From: Chrysomallon squamiferum
Lineage: Eukaryota; Mollusca; Gastropoda; Neomphalida; Peltospiridae
Direction: 5' to 3'
Length of the DNA: 64,000 nt
Assembly (NCBI GenBank): GCA_012295275.1
Contig: CM022670.1
Location: 23,539,755 to 23,603,754 of the forward strand
The notes below the pieces were generated by a model. The model had not been told where the DNA came from. It worked only from the letters and a program-made list of their open reading frames with translations, and made no database searches. The translations under genes were made by a program, and so were the position numbers. Positions 14,641 through 24,724 of the stretch are shown in pieces (position 1 is the first letter of the stretch; each line of letters opens with the position of its first letter).

Positions 14641-17600
14641 GGAATACATAATGTCTGTGAATCAATTGATTTCCTAGTAACAGACATGAATGTCAAAAAT
14701 TGGGGATTGGTGATCGATTGGGAAAGCCTCACTGATTTCTGTGTCTGAATCAATGAACAGGTTTCTGTCATAAGTAAACCATTATTGGGTGAGCAAAACC
14801 TGATGTGCCAAATACAACATATTGACTGAAAACGCTGGTGATGGACATCAAATTGCTTGTGAAAATCTGATCAATGGACCATAAAATCAATTGTGGTGAC
14901 ATTTGAGAAGCACAAACAACATCAAGAATTTTTCAATGGCTTTGCTGAAAGCCCTTGGCCTTAGAATTCTGTTGCTGAATGTCAAATGAGGACATGTGCT
15001 TTTATATAAAAAAAACATACAGTCCTGATGTGGTTGTGGTTTCTTTTATGCACTTGTAAGAGTCTTTTTTTTATAGATTCACATTTGTTAATAATAGCAT
15101 AAATAGGAAATGAACCAATAAGGTTTGCCACAACTGTGTTATTTTAAGAGATTTGTCAAATTTATGGAGTTTATTATGCAGTTATTTCCTAAAAAGATCC
15201 GATTAAAACTAGAATAGCTCAAGAAGGGAAAGAATAATAGAAAAATTTACGGAAATTGGATGGAAATAATGTCAGAAGCAGAGAACTTCTTTGACAGAAA
15301 GATGTATGGACAGATTGACAAATGTACAGAAAGTCTGACTATCTGAATGACAAACAGATAAAGACAAAGACGAATAGAAAAAGAAAAGGAAAGGATATAG
15401 AAGAGATAAATGGAATGATATTCAGATGGAAGATATACAGATAAAAACAAGAGAATGCCTGAGATTTAAATCATCTTTAAACAATGACTAAAACAAAGGG
15501 GAAAAAAAAACACTGCCTCATTAATGAATAAAATTTTACATTAAATTTTCAATTTACTTCTTGATAACTGTTATTTGCATCAAAGATGAAAAATACGTAA
15601 CGTCCTTTTTATCCAAGCCAAATCAATAAAATATTAAATCTCCAATCAGTTTGGCAAAAATCAAATAAGAAAATCCTCCACACAATTCCTTGCAAACATT
15701 CCATAATGTAATTGTGCAATGAACATAAATGGCACAGGTAATTACAGTTCAGTGTATGGCAACAGGCAGCCCATGTAGTGTTTGCTTCAAAAATATTACA
15801 GCTTTCGAGCACTGGCAGGAGAAAAGAGGGTTCAATAATTCCCATCATTAACAACAATCAAAGCCCATTACCCAGAGGGTCTTGACTTGCGCTGTCAAAT
15901 CTCAAACATGTAATGTTAAACGCAGGATGCAAACAGATACACAATAGAGAGCAGGCTATCATTTACACAGTCTCTGCAGTTTGAGAGTAGAAACTGCAGC
16001 AGAGGTTGATGATAATGATCATGGTGAGGTGTTTTTTTTTCCTCGTCTTTGTTCCTTTTCGCTCAGATAGTGTGTAACCTTTAATTGAAAAAGAAAAACT
16101 TTGCACAGAAATCTGGTTTACAAGAAAGAATTGTTTGATTTCTGCATCGAGGTTTTTTTTTTTTTTTTTTTCAGTTAATTCTTTGAATATAAATTTTTTA
16201 AATACTTCACTAGATTGATGAACTCAAGAAGAGGAAAGAAAGAAAGGAAATGAAAAACTTCATTTTTATTTGCAAATAATAGTTTACTATAAATAACAGT
16301 TGTTGGAGGTAATTATTTTTAAACTAAAAAATTCATGTAATTTGTTTTGTTTTTACAAACAGAAATTGCTATTGTCAAATATAAATTCTAATTTAAAAAT
16401 ATACTTTAAAAAAAACTTTAAATGTCTTTTATTAAATGTTAAACTGCAAACATTTATCTGCAAATTACTGAGCAAACAACTTTTATCAATATTAAACAAG
16501 TTTTAACTAAATGTATTTTTATTTCATTTTTTTTTTTTTAAAAAGCAAAAAATGAAATTCCATCTTTATAAACCTGTATTTATCAACCCCATTATATATA
16601 TATATATATATATATAAAAATTATTTTGTTTCAAACAGTTACACAACCATATTCACTATGGTTCAGTAATTTGCAATCATTCTTTTAACCACATTAGTGT
16701 ATGTTTTCCATACATTCCTTTCATGATCTAATTAGTACTTGTCATATTATGTATGTTTATACAAGTAAGAAATAATTATGGAAAGAAATTAAAGCAATTA
16801 GTATGGTATTATGAATGCCAAACCTCTTATAAATGCAACATTTTTGTGTCTTACATGAAAAAAATAACTTAAAGGTTGAAGATCCCTTATCCAAAATTCC
16901 GAAATCTGAAAAGCTCCAGAATCAGCTGAAATATTCATACATTACAATTTTTGAACTGTTTTGCAAGCACAGAATTTATATTGTGAACAAAATGTTATTA
17001 AAAAAATCCTGTGAGTTTGCTTTTTATAGCAGAGAGGTTGATGTTAAATAGACTGGAACTAGAAATATTATAATAAGACCAATGTTATGAAAGTGTTTAC
17101 TGTGTGCAGAACATATATTACTGCCTAAGGTGTTCATACTTTGAATGAATATTACTCTAGGTTTTTTCCATGTTGTTATTAATAACATGTGTTATAAAAC
17201 TGATGTAAGATCAGTTCAAGGTCATGTGATCCACAAGGTCAACAGGTCAAAAATAATCGTATACTAAACTTAAATGCAGATTTGAATTCTTTGTGTTATT
17301 CTCTTTCTAGGAAAAGCAACATTATGAAGACAGCCTCACTGGTTGCTGAATAATAAGGTCAAAACATTGTTGGTCATGCCCATTTTCACAAAACATTTCA
17401 AATTATGAAGGGCCACATTTCCATAGAGTATTGGTCTGATATCAGACTACAATATCTGATTTTCGTTTTCCTTTTTTTTTATTTTTTTATTTAGACCAAA
17501 ACAAATATGTATATTAATTTTATCAAAATCTGATTTGACATGGAATGATAAAAGAGTCTTGACAATACACTGATATGAGTGCCTCTACTAGTGATATGCT

Positions 17601-17847
17601 TTAACTGTAAGAGGATATATAAGCACATTTCAATTGTTGATTTATTGTTTTGTCATAGATGTTGCATACATTTCTTCTATACATTTTATAATACACATTA
17701 GGCTGGAAGTTGAAACATTGTTAGATAAGAATGAATTACATAACTTAACAAATGTTAAACAGCTTCAAACTGAAAGGCTGTAAAAACATAAAGAATGGTT
17801 GAAAATGTTTCCATTCTGGCCTGATTTCAAAAACAATAGCTCAAGTA

Positions 17848-17883
<36 letters not shown>

Positions 17884-18445
17884 GCTCACTGTAAACAAAC
17901 CCAACCATAAAATATTTGTTAATCAGACACACGTGTGTATGGACAATGCCTGTAATAAATCTTCTAACAAATACACCACAGCCTCATCTGAAAACATTAG
18001 CTCTAAAAACAAAAAAAAAAAAAATTGCCCTACGAATACTTGCAGAGCCAGATTAATTACACAAATTACTGTATCAAATGTTAAAGGTTTCCTATTCAAA
18101 CAGACATACTTATCTCCTCTGATAGCACTCTCCATTACACAAAACAATGAAGATCTGTTAAGCATTCGGTCTGCTGATTGTATGCAGTCCCAAAATAATT
18201 CAAGAGTTTAGAAACACTTTCATTATAAGCATGGCAGTATCTGTATCTTTATTCTCAAATAATCTGCAATAGGTTTGTACATAAGAATATAAATTGAAAA
18301 TATTTGTCATCAAGATATAAATAAAATAAAAAATAAAATGCAGCGTTTGAAAAATGATACACACTTTAAGAATAGGGGAAAAAAAAATGCTTTTTATTTT
18401 TTATTTTTTTATTTTTTGAAATTTATGTTAGAAATTTATGTAGAA

Positions 18446-18477
<32 letters not shown>

Positions 18478-20008
18478 CATTGTTAGTACTTTCAAAAGAA
18501 TTTATATTCATGTGAATTAATGAATCAATTTTTTTATATTATTAATGGGTTGTTACTTTTCTACTGGTGATATAATACAGGAATTCCACTGCTGTGACAG
18601 CTTGTTCTATCACTTAGCAGAAAAGGGATATTTTATATGCACTTTTCAACATAAGGGAATGGGTTAGAACAGGAAATCGATAATTTTGTTCACTGAAGGG
18701 AACTGATTGATTTCTCATGTATGTTTGATATGCTCAGTAGTAATATACAAATAATAAATACGAGAATAATTCCTATTTAATATACAGGTAAATATTTTAC
18801 AGGTAACAATAGTTTTAGAAATATTTATTTTTACAAAAATTAAAAAATAAATTACATTAACTAACAAGTATGTTTTTAATTAATTTAATGTTATTTTGAA
18901 TTGGGTTTTGTCATTAAGTACAAAAAGTTCAAACATTAAGGCAAAAAAAAAAAAAAGTTAACCCTTGAGGTTGAAAAAGACATTTTATGTATAATCTGTT
19001 TTGAAAGCAGTTTGTGTATCATCTCTTTTAATGTATATATTTATTTTATTTTTTTGTGTGGCTTAACTTATTTATTTATTTAACATTTTTTTATTGTTTT
19101 TGAGGATTTTTTTTTTTTTTAATAGAATTTATTATTCAATTTATCCATTTTGAAAAAAAAAAAAAAAAAAGATAAAAGTGGGGTTAGATGAAAATAGAAA
19201 CATATAACACTTCAAATTATGAAACAGAAGCCATATAACAAACTAACGATTTCCCTCTGGCAACTTATTTATTTCTACATAGGGATTCAATATTTGGTGG
19301 TCAAATAAATATAATATTTATTAAAAAAAAAAAAAAAAAAAAAATTAAATGAAAGAGAAAAAATCCCATAATGCATTGTGTGTATCACAATACTTCCTAA
19401 TTCACAAACTACATTAAATCCAAAACTCCTATAATTAATACTAATGGATCCATTCCTGAAGAAAGTACACCTCAAAAGCTCAATTGTCTGGTACAAAGAC
19501 ATTATAAATTATTTATTGTTCCCCAGAGCACAATAGACTTTTGATCGATTATTAACCAGTTACCAATAATGGAATTCAACCAATTCCCAATATTAATATT
19601 TTTTTTTTTAAAAGATTCCCAAAGCACATAACTTTGAAAGATGATGTTTTTATCTCCATTCTGAATCTAAATTAACTGGAAGTGAAATCTGCGTTAATCA
19701 AAGCAAAAATAGATTTTGATATCTTTTATTGGCAAAATGAATTCTTTCCTGTTGTTAAAAGGACATGTAATTAACGTAGGTGTTGTCCTGGTCTTTAAAT
19801 AAAAGTAAATTTATTATTTAAATTCTAAACAATCTATTTGTAGTGATTCAATAACTTCTTTTTTTTATCTTTACTAAAATTGTTTGGTTTTGGGGGTTTT
19901 TTGTTTTTTTGTTTGGTTTTTAAAGTTAAAAGTGCCCATTATTATTGTTAATCTTGCTATTAATGAAAAACTATTTATGAAGTTTTTATTTGTATTTCAA
20001 CATACATG

Positions 20009-20057
<49 letters not shown>

Positions 20058-22868
20058 CATATTTATATATATACAGATAAATATATATATATAAATATGT
20101 ATGTACATATATATGTGTGTGTGTATATGCTAGTTACACATGTATATCAACAAGATGACTATTTTTTTCAAGATAATTCTTGTTTTTGAAATTCTACCAA
20201 AATAATATAAACCAGTCAAACAAAAACTGATGGTTTTTTTTTTTTTTTTTTTTCTTCTACATTTTAAATACTAAAATACAAAAATCAATCACCAACAACA
20301 AAACAACTTACATTATGTTCTGGTATCACATGCAGCTCTTCGGGGAAAAGTTTTCGCCTCATTTTCCTAAACGACATGATTACTACCTATTTTCTTTTCA
20401 TAAACAAAACTGACCAAACCCTAAAACCCACATACATTCTCTGCTTCGCACCCACCACACTGACCAAACCTGCGAATGGTTCTGGGTTGTAGGTAAAAAC
20501 GAGATAACTGACAATAAGACAACACTGTGATGAGCTGGTGCTCTGTCTCAGAGGAATAAAGCCAGGCTTGGCTAGTAATGATCTCTCTGATTAGATTTCT
20601 ATTCACTTCAACGTCAATAAGTTCCTGCCACTGTCCACCAACAACGAGCCAGGTGGAATCCGATTTGCGATTTATCATAATTTCCATATTTACACTCTCG
20701 TATATAAATCTGCGACAGTTTTAGTTGTGTGTGTGTAAGAATATGAACTGGAAAAAGATCTGTGCTTTATTCTAAATAAAAACGAAAATGGTTGCTGAAA
20801 AAGTGAAGAATGCTGAGGATTTTGTAGAAAATGATCTGGAAATGGAGGAATAATGTTTTTATTTAGAATTCCAAAAAAAAAAAAAAAAAAAATGGCGTAC
20901 AGAAGAAAGCAGCATGGATATATATTTGATACTCATATAAAATATTTTTGAATATAAAAACATGTTGATATGTTTGAATGAATATTCTGTCATTCGTAAT
21001 TTGATTACTTAATATTTCATCCTGATCTGTTAATTTAAAAAAATAAAGTAATTCATTGGTATGCACTTTCTGACCCTATTTGGTTTCTAAACACATATAA
21101 ATTTTGCATTCTGTACACAAAGGTATTAAAATATGCACAAATTAGAAGAAATTTTAAAAAGTATTTAATGTGTCTTGCATAAAAGACATTATTAAACTTA
21201 TACAAATACAAGATTTTACTCTTGTTTCTACAGATAAAAGAACTAGTGCTTTAATCTCTTTTTTCTTCTAAAACTTTAATATTTATTTTACTTTAGGATT
21301 TTTTTTAAACATACCACACAAAACATTTATACTAAAACCTAGAAAACATAAATAAAACATAAATAAAAATCTAAGTACAGTAATAATCCTGAAGCGTGTA
21401 TTTGCATTTCTCTTAACTGTCATGAAAATATCAGTTAAAATGCACTCTTTAATATCTGTTAGGAGACAGGATCAAATCTAGACAGAGACTTCCTATCCAC
21501 AACCAAATGAGATATTAATACAAACAAATCTTCTGACTTGACACTGTTTTCTCAGAGTTTCTAAGACAGACATGTTTTTAATAACTTTCTCTGGCAGGCA
21601 TTTTATATCTTTCTTAAATTTATTCTCAACTCATTTTATAAGAATCAGAAAAAACAGGGCTTTTTTATATAAACACTGAATGTTTGACCATGTTTTATCC
21701 TAAATCCTTAGTGAATGCCTTAAAACAGTCAACAGTTTACTTCTGAAAACAAATCCAGTCAAACATTTGATGTACACTCATTATTTCTTCATAGGGTAGC
21801 CATTTCCATATTACAAAAAACCAAAAGGACATTTTAAAAAATGTTGTCACATTATTTTCAACCTAAATTAAACATGTTTAACTATGAGCTGAAATATAAA
21901 AAAATTGCATAAAATATACAAAATATACTAAAAAATGTTGGTTTGTCAAATATCATTATAATGTAACAAGGGCCTTTTTTTTTTTTAAACTCTGTGTATA
22001 TGTTACACACATGATATTTGAATTCATACAGTATAAATAAAGAAATGAAAGAAATGAATATTTATTTTTATTCCTGCTAGAACGACATATCCGAATTAAC
22101 TTACTTCACAAACTGAAGTAAGGAATAGAAAAGCATATTGTTTTGTCACAAGCCTATGTTATTTATGTAATTCTTTTCAGACAGGTTCTAAAAGAGACAA
22201 ATTAATATCCTGCTTGAGGTGGTTCTCACAAATAGGTCTTTTGTATAAAACATGGTATCCCAGACATTATTTTCATAATCTAATCATTACTTGTCAGTTA
22301 TTAATCTGTGTACTTAGTTGAGTAAGAAACACAGTTAACACAAATTAAATATACATGAAAAGACAAATGATATTTTGTGCAGCAAAACTTTTAATAAATA
22401 AATAAATAAAATTAATAAGTGGCTTGTCAGATCTTTTCACGTTTCAGATAGCAGATTTGTTCATCTGTAATAATTGAAAATTATAATTTTAAATACAAAA
22501 AGTATTTAATATTTGACCTCGAATAGTTGATAATTTTAGAATTCCCTAAATATAGCACAATGGTTAAGGACATTATATTAATAATATCCAGCGACACGTT
22601 TGAAGTGAAGCATATTTGCACAATTACTGTACATGATGTCCTGCTAAGAACTCTTCCAAGTATGCCATGAATTAATCCACTTCATTAAACTAATCCCTTG
22701 AACTAACCTTGCAGAAACAATTTTTCAAAATGTATGTAACACTAAATCCACAACTAACTCTAACCTGGGACACTAGCACAGTTTAAAGTCTTGCTATCAT
22801 TTAGTGAGTTTATGCATTTGTATGTGTGTATTGTGTGTTGTGTGTGTGCTATCTGTGCATCTGTTGTG

Positions 22869-22911
<43 letters not shown>

Positions 22912-23115
22912 TTGTGTGTATTGTGTGTGTATTGTGTCTGTGTTGTGTGTGTGTGAATGTCTGTGTGTGTTAAATTACAGATGTTAAGTGCATTTCTCTG
23001 TGACATGGACCAGAATAATTAAATTTGTTTCTATTACAGCTGTCAGTCAAATTAGTATATTTTACAGACACTGACAGAGCTCTTTAAATACATTCAGAAA
23101 TTAAACACAGAGTGA

Positions 23116-23166
<51 letters not shown>

Positions 23167-24232
23167 AACACCAACATATAGTGAGTTATTTTTCTTAATA
23201 TATTTCTTCTGGTTTTCTCAGCTGTAAGAAATAAACACATGCCATAATAAAAAAATTGGCCAATATATTTATCCTCAATCTGTGATATAATCAGCATTTT
23301 GCCAGGAGCATGATCTACATTTTAAACAAACAATGTTCGTATTTTATATTATTTTAATGGCAAAGATCAAAAGTGTCACTGAAAATAATTAAACTCAAAG
23401 ATTGTTTTAACCTGATGAAATACCAACATACCAGCAGTAGAATTATCATAACAACAGTTTTGATTAGAAACACCAGATTTTTGTTGTTATGTAATAAAAC
23501 TCTTTGGTTCGTTTTGACAAAGCTGGACAATACGTGAAACAAACAGGTCGTAACATACAAGGTGTACATTTCACAACTTACTAATGAAAACCGCTGTGAC
23601 AGGTTTACAATGTTAATTTCCCATTGTATTTAAATCCTCGAGGTCACATATTACCTAATGTTATTCAAACAGAATATATCTAAATAACGTCACACGTAGA
23701 ATTAATGAAAGAAAAACAAACAAAAAAATGAAATAATGCAAACTGGAGTTTACGTTAAAGTGATGTTTTACGTCCTTTGATCAAATTGATGTTGTGTTGT
23801 TGTTGTTAAGGTCTGTTTCACAAACTCTGGAAACTTTCTGTCCGACATCAGCAAATTTAAACACGCTTGCATCTATTTTCATCTTGCCTTGTAAAACTGG
23901 TATGTCGCATAAACATAAATATAAAAACAATAATAATAAAAAATAAAAAAAATAAAACGAAAAGTAAAATGTCACGGGAAAACTCTCGCTGATTTGTGAT
24001 GTAATTTCACCGCATAGACCGAGACGGGTTTTTTTTTTTTTATCTTTATATATATTTTTTTTTTTTCTGAAGTACTGTGACCTGACAACTTTGAAACGAC
24101 TACACGTGATATGAGTATTACACGTATTAAAAGTTAGAAGTATCAGACAAGATGGTAATCCTGTGTACGTACCTCCGCGTGTTTCTTGTAGGGATCGTTA
24201 AAGGGTTTTCTGTCGCTTTCCTCGAAAGCCAT
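75..24232 (-). CDS. Tetraspanin (CD151-type), seven exons, 3' end outside window
   Basis: Joining complement exons 24173-24232, 7269-7406, 4622-4822, 3318-3392, 1915-2034, 917-1010 and 75-226 gives an open 280-residue protein. All junctions are GT-AG; introns are phase 0 except the last one inside the window, which is phase 1. Residues 1-55 are a long charged cytoplasmic N-terminus. TM1 is about 56-81 (CYNVCIL, then GVGIWLLV), the small loop 82-97, TM2 98-122 ending in the family motif GCCG, and TM3 about 129-154. The large extracellular loop starts near 155, with CCG at 201-203, PESCC at 238-242 and a further Cys at 250. Tetraspanins organise integrins and other receptors in membrane microdomains; Cys flanking the TMs (50, 53, 60, 64, 118, 120, 121, 129) are possible palmitoylation sites. 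N207-V-T is a glycosylation sequon. Spacing through TM3 and the start of the loop matches CD151/TSPAN11 best, but the exact orthologue is unproven. The final GC motif, TM4 and tail are not in the window. Confidence 0.88.
227..916 (-). other. Intron 6 (between exons 6 and 7)
   Basis: AT-rich intron of 690 bases. It contains an AT dinucleotide run at 501-530, an A run of about 18 at 741-758 and a GA/GT-rich patch at 815-895. No other feature is seen. Confidence 0.8.
917..1010 (-). CDS. Tetraspanin exon 6 (CCG motif)
   Basis: Ninety-four bases: 31 codons starting LQCCGVEGNVTSLNSW, plus one base of a split lysine codon. It carries the invariant CCG motif and an N-glycosylation sequon (NVT). The acceptor is ATTCAACAG with a TTTTAATTTATT tract, and the donor is AAA then GTAAGT, phase 1. 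A 27 bp minisatellite begins about 20 bases upstream of the acceptor. Confidence 0.9.
1011..1914 (-). other. Intron 5 (contains the minisatellite)
   Basis: Between exons 5 and 6. Half of it is the 27 bp array at 1037-1488. The rest is AT-rich with an AAAC repeat at 1620-1645. In sense orientation there is no AG from the acceptor at 1011-1012 back to 1542-1543. Confidence 0.85.
1037..1488 (+). repeat. 27 bp minisatellite, about 17 copies
   Basis: The unit is AAAAACATATATAAACGTG followed by TTGGATTG, 27 bases. Copies differ mainly at two positions (CATATAT/CGTATAT and AAACG/AAATG), with like variants grouped together, which is typical of slippage or unequal exchange. Because 27 is a multiple of three the array is open in several frames, but it lies wholly in the intron just upstream of exon 6 and is not coding. 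In the sense (minus) orientation it contains no AG dinucleotide. Confidence 0.97.
1915..2034 (-). CDS. Tetraspanin exon 5 (first part of large extracellular loop)
   Basis: Forty codons from LATHIQGRMKHSL to TDAWDAMQRQ, predicted mainly helical and matching the A/B helix region of CD151-like loops directly after TM3. The acceptor is TTTTTTGCCAACAG and the donor is CAA then GTATGT, phase 0. No cysteines, as expected for this segment. Confidence 0.9.
2035..3317 (-). other. Intron 4 (between exons 4 and 5)
   Basis: AT-rich intron of about 1.3 kb with an AT run at about 2063-2099 immediately upstream of the exon 5 acceptor region, and TTTA repeats near 2173-2190. Nothing else recognised. Confidence 0.8.
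3318..3392 (-). CDS. Tetraspanin exon 4 (TM3)
   Basis: Twenty-five codons, YGTTLAIVLIVLGV followed by ASVLAFYSRGV, forming most of TM3. The acceptor is TTTATTTCAG and the donor is GTG then GTAAGT, phase 0 on both sides. The 75 base exon is the size expected for a TM3 exon in this family. Confidence 0.9.
3393..4621 (-). other. Intron 3 (between exons 3 and 4)
   Basis: AT-rich intron of about 1.2 kb. GTT repeats at 3545-3572 and a GT-rich, ATGT-type patch at 4466-4580. No exon or RNA gene seen. Confidence 0.8.
4622..4822 (-). CDS. Tetraspanin exon 3 (TM1, small loop, TM2)
   Basis: Sixty-seven codons from VIGCAALGVGIWLLV to DKCVLSF. It contains the rest of TM1, the short extracellular loop (TDFGARKVTPIVGNQL), TM2 and the inner-loop signature GCCGTIREDKC, which is diagnostic of tetraspanins. 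The acceptor is TTGTTCAG and the donor is TTT then GTACGT, both phase 0. Confidence 0.93.
4823..7268 (-). other. Intron 2 (between exons 2 and 3)
   Basis: About 2.4 kb of AT-rich sequence with GACA repeats at 5004-5022 and short A/T runs. No coding or RNA feature recognised. Confidence 0.75.
7269..7406 (-). CDS. Tetraspanin exon 2 (cytoplasmic segment and start of TM1)
   Basis: Forty-six codons run from PLQNRRQSS to CYNVCIL. The first half is hydrophilic and basic (DEYKAKKVRR); the end enters TM1. The acceptor TTATTACAG is followed nine bases later by a second CAG, so the exon could also start at 7397 without the residues PLQ. The donor is CTT then GTAAGT, phase 0. C50 and C53 of the joined protein lie just before TM1 and are candidate palmitoylation sites. 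Confidence 0.85.
7915..8110. promoter_or_regulatory. Repeat-poor intronic island, possible enhancer
   Basis: Unlike its surroundings this stretch has no simple repeats and more G+C. It includes the palindromic homeodomain-type core GTAATTAC near 7973 and another TTAATTAC at about 8077. Enhancer function is an inference; cross-species alignment would test it. Confidence 0.25.
11473..11518. repeat. CA microsatellite
   Basis: An uninterrupted CA dinucleotide run of about 46 bases, set in a wider CA-rich patch from 11340. Confidence 0.95.
14606..14635. repeat. Poly(A) run of 30
   Basis: Uninterrupted A run on the plus strand. No SINE-like body or target duplication is visible next to it. Confidence 0.9.
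15600..16030. promoter_or_regulatory. Repeat-poor intronic island, possible enhancer
   Basis: About 430 bases of complex sequence within repeat-rich intron. It carries GTAATTAC at about 15738, the same homeodomain-type core as the island at 7.97 kb, and several ATTG/CAAT words. No long open frame fits splicing. Regulatory role is inferred only from texture. Confidence 0.28.
16594..16616. repeat. AT microsatellite
   Basis: Perfect TA dinucleotide run. Confidence 0.9.
16874..16925 (+). mobile_element. Tigger/pogo-like transposon end, remnant
   Basis: The words GGTTGAAGATCCCTTATCC, AAAATTCCGAAATCTGAAAA and GCTCCAGAAT in that order resemble the terminal inverted repeats of TcMar-Tigger/pogo DNA transposons, whose ends read like AGTATCCCTTATCCGAAAT with repeated CCGAAATC words. 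It is preceded by TA-containing sequence. I could not find the matching inverted end nearby, so this is at best a solo or decayed end, recognised from memory of the family. Confidence 0.35.
17851..17880. repeat. Poly(T) run of 30
   Basis: Uninterrupted T run; no adjoining retroposon body recognised. Confidence 0.9.
18449..18477. repeat. Poly(T) run of 29
   Basis: Uninterrupted T run within T-rich intronic DNA. Confidence 0.9.
20010..20125. repeat. GA microsatellite followed by AT-rich run
   Basis: A GA run at 20010-20055 passes into ATAC/ATAT-type repeats up to about 20125. Lies just downstream (gene sense) of exon 1b. Confidence 0.9.
20312..20377 (-). CDS. Probable alternative first coding exon 1b of the tetraspanin
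   Basis: An ATG (A at -3) opens 22 codons, MSFRKMRRKLFPEELHVIPEHN in two readable parts: a basic start and an acidic/hydrophobic end. It is followed by a strong donor, AAT then GTAAGT, in phase 0. It can therefore splice to exon 2 in frame just as exon 1a does. The region upstream on the minus strand is repeat-poor and has a TATA-like sequence at 20701-20708. An alternative reading is an internal cassette exon with acceptor AATAG at about 20387, which would also stay in frame, but its pyrimidine tract is poor. Transcript data would decide. Function is inferred: it would give the protein a basic cytoplasmic N-terminus in place of exon 1a. Confidence 0.5.
20421..20687 (-). other. Leader of exon 1b with an 88-codon upstream ORF
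   Basis: Repeat-poor sequence directly upstream of exon 1b. It contains an open frame of 88 codons starting MEIMINRKSD and ending before the exon 1b ATG, in a different context from it. I do not recognise the product. It most likely is 5' leader with an upstream ORF; a short separate protein is possible but unsupported. Confidence 0.3.
20695..20715 (-). promoter_or_regulatory. TATA-like box upstream of exon 1b
   Basis: Minus-strand TTTATATA at 20701-20708, about 325 bases upstream of the exon 1b ATG, in a repeat-poor patch. It would place a start site near 20675. Motif-based only. Confidence 0.3.
22815..22970. repeat. GT-rich microsatellite
   Basis: Interrupted GT/TGTGTAT repeats with a perfect GT run at about 22875-22910. 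Open frames here are repeat artefacts. Confidence 0.95.
23118..23162. repeat. GT microsatellite
   Basis: Perfect GT dinucleotide run of about 45 bases. Confidence 0.95.
24173..24232 (-). CDS. Tetraspanin exon 1a (main first coding exon)
   Basis: This exon encodes 20 residues beginning MAFEESDRKPF and ending KKHAE, all predicted cytoplasmic. The ATG context is good (G at -3, G at +4). The donor is GAG then GTACGT, phase 0, which matches the phase 0 start of exon 2. A TATA-like box lies about 230 bases upstream, so the whole leader could be contiguous genomic sequence. Confidence 0.75.
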
Positions 24233-24300
24233 GTCCTCGATACCAGTAGACTGCCTGTTTCGTGTCAACACAGCGAAATGCTAACGTGTTAGTGTGTCGG

Positions 24301-24371
24301 CTAAAAATAGACCGCGTGTGTGGTGGCACCCCTCCCTTCTTGAGAGTGATGCGGAACGCGACACATCACAT
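24301..24371 (-). other. Overlapping upstream ORFs in the exon 1a leader
   Basis: In the probable leader the minus strand reads ATGTGATG at 24364-24371. The first ATG is followed at once by TGA (a start-stop element); the second ATG, overlapping that stop, opens a 21-codon ORF (MCRVPHHSQEG...) ending at the TAG at 24301-24303. Both end before the tetraspanin ATG at 24232. Such arrangements can damp or stage translation; the effect here is inferred. Confidence 0.4.
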
Positions 24372-24454
24372 TCACAGGATCTTTTTGTTGAAAATACTGT
24401 ACAGAAGACAGAGTACGCGGATGTTTACTCACAATGATACCCTGAAATAGGGAG

Positions 24455-24475
24455 TGTGGCTTTATATATCGAACT
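24455..24475 (-). promoter_or_regulatory. TATA box of the main tetraspanin promoter
   Basis: The minus strand carries GATATATAAAGCC, with TATATAAAG at 24460-24468, about 230 bases upstream of the exon 1a ATG. The area 24.1-24.5 kb is repeat-poor and CpG-containing. The expected start would be near 24435, where CCTATTTCAGGG and ATCATTGTG offer initiator-like words. Confidence 0.5.
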
Positions 24476-24688
24476 ACCCCGTCCTTCCTTCCCAGCAACC
24501 CACTTTCCATGATTCTTTGCTCAGCTCTGAAATTTTAGTTAATTTAGATATTCAAGATGAAAAAAATAAAATAAATTAAAAATTAAAATAAAGTATTTAT
24601 TTTTTGAAATAATATTTAATTTTAAATTTTGTTTTTAATAAATGTTATCAAAACAAGTAAACCGTCTCGTTTATATATTTTTTGGTTG

Positions 24689-24724
<36 letters not shown>

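Larger units (their letters stand above)
7407..24172 (-). other. Intron 1, 16.8 kb, containing exon 1b
   Basis: A long first intron between exon 1a and exon 2. Apart from exon 1b and its leader (20312-20710), it contains AT-rich DNA, CA, GT, GA and AT microsatellites, long A or T runs and a few repeat-poor islands listed separately. I found no nested gene on either strand. Its length and the alternative first exon fit a regulatory first intron. Confidence 0.7.

Noticed and set aside
17434-17447. 14 bp palindrome GTCTGATATCAGAC
   Set aside because: Short enough to occur by chance in a 64 kb window; no second copy or context.
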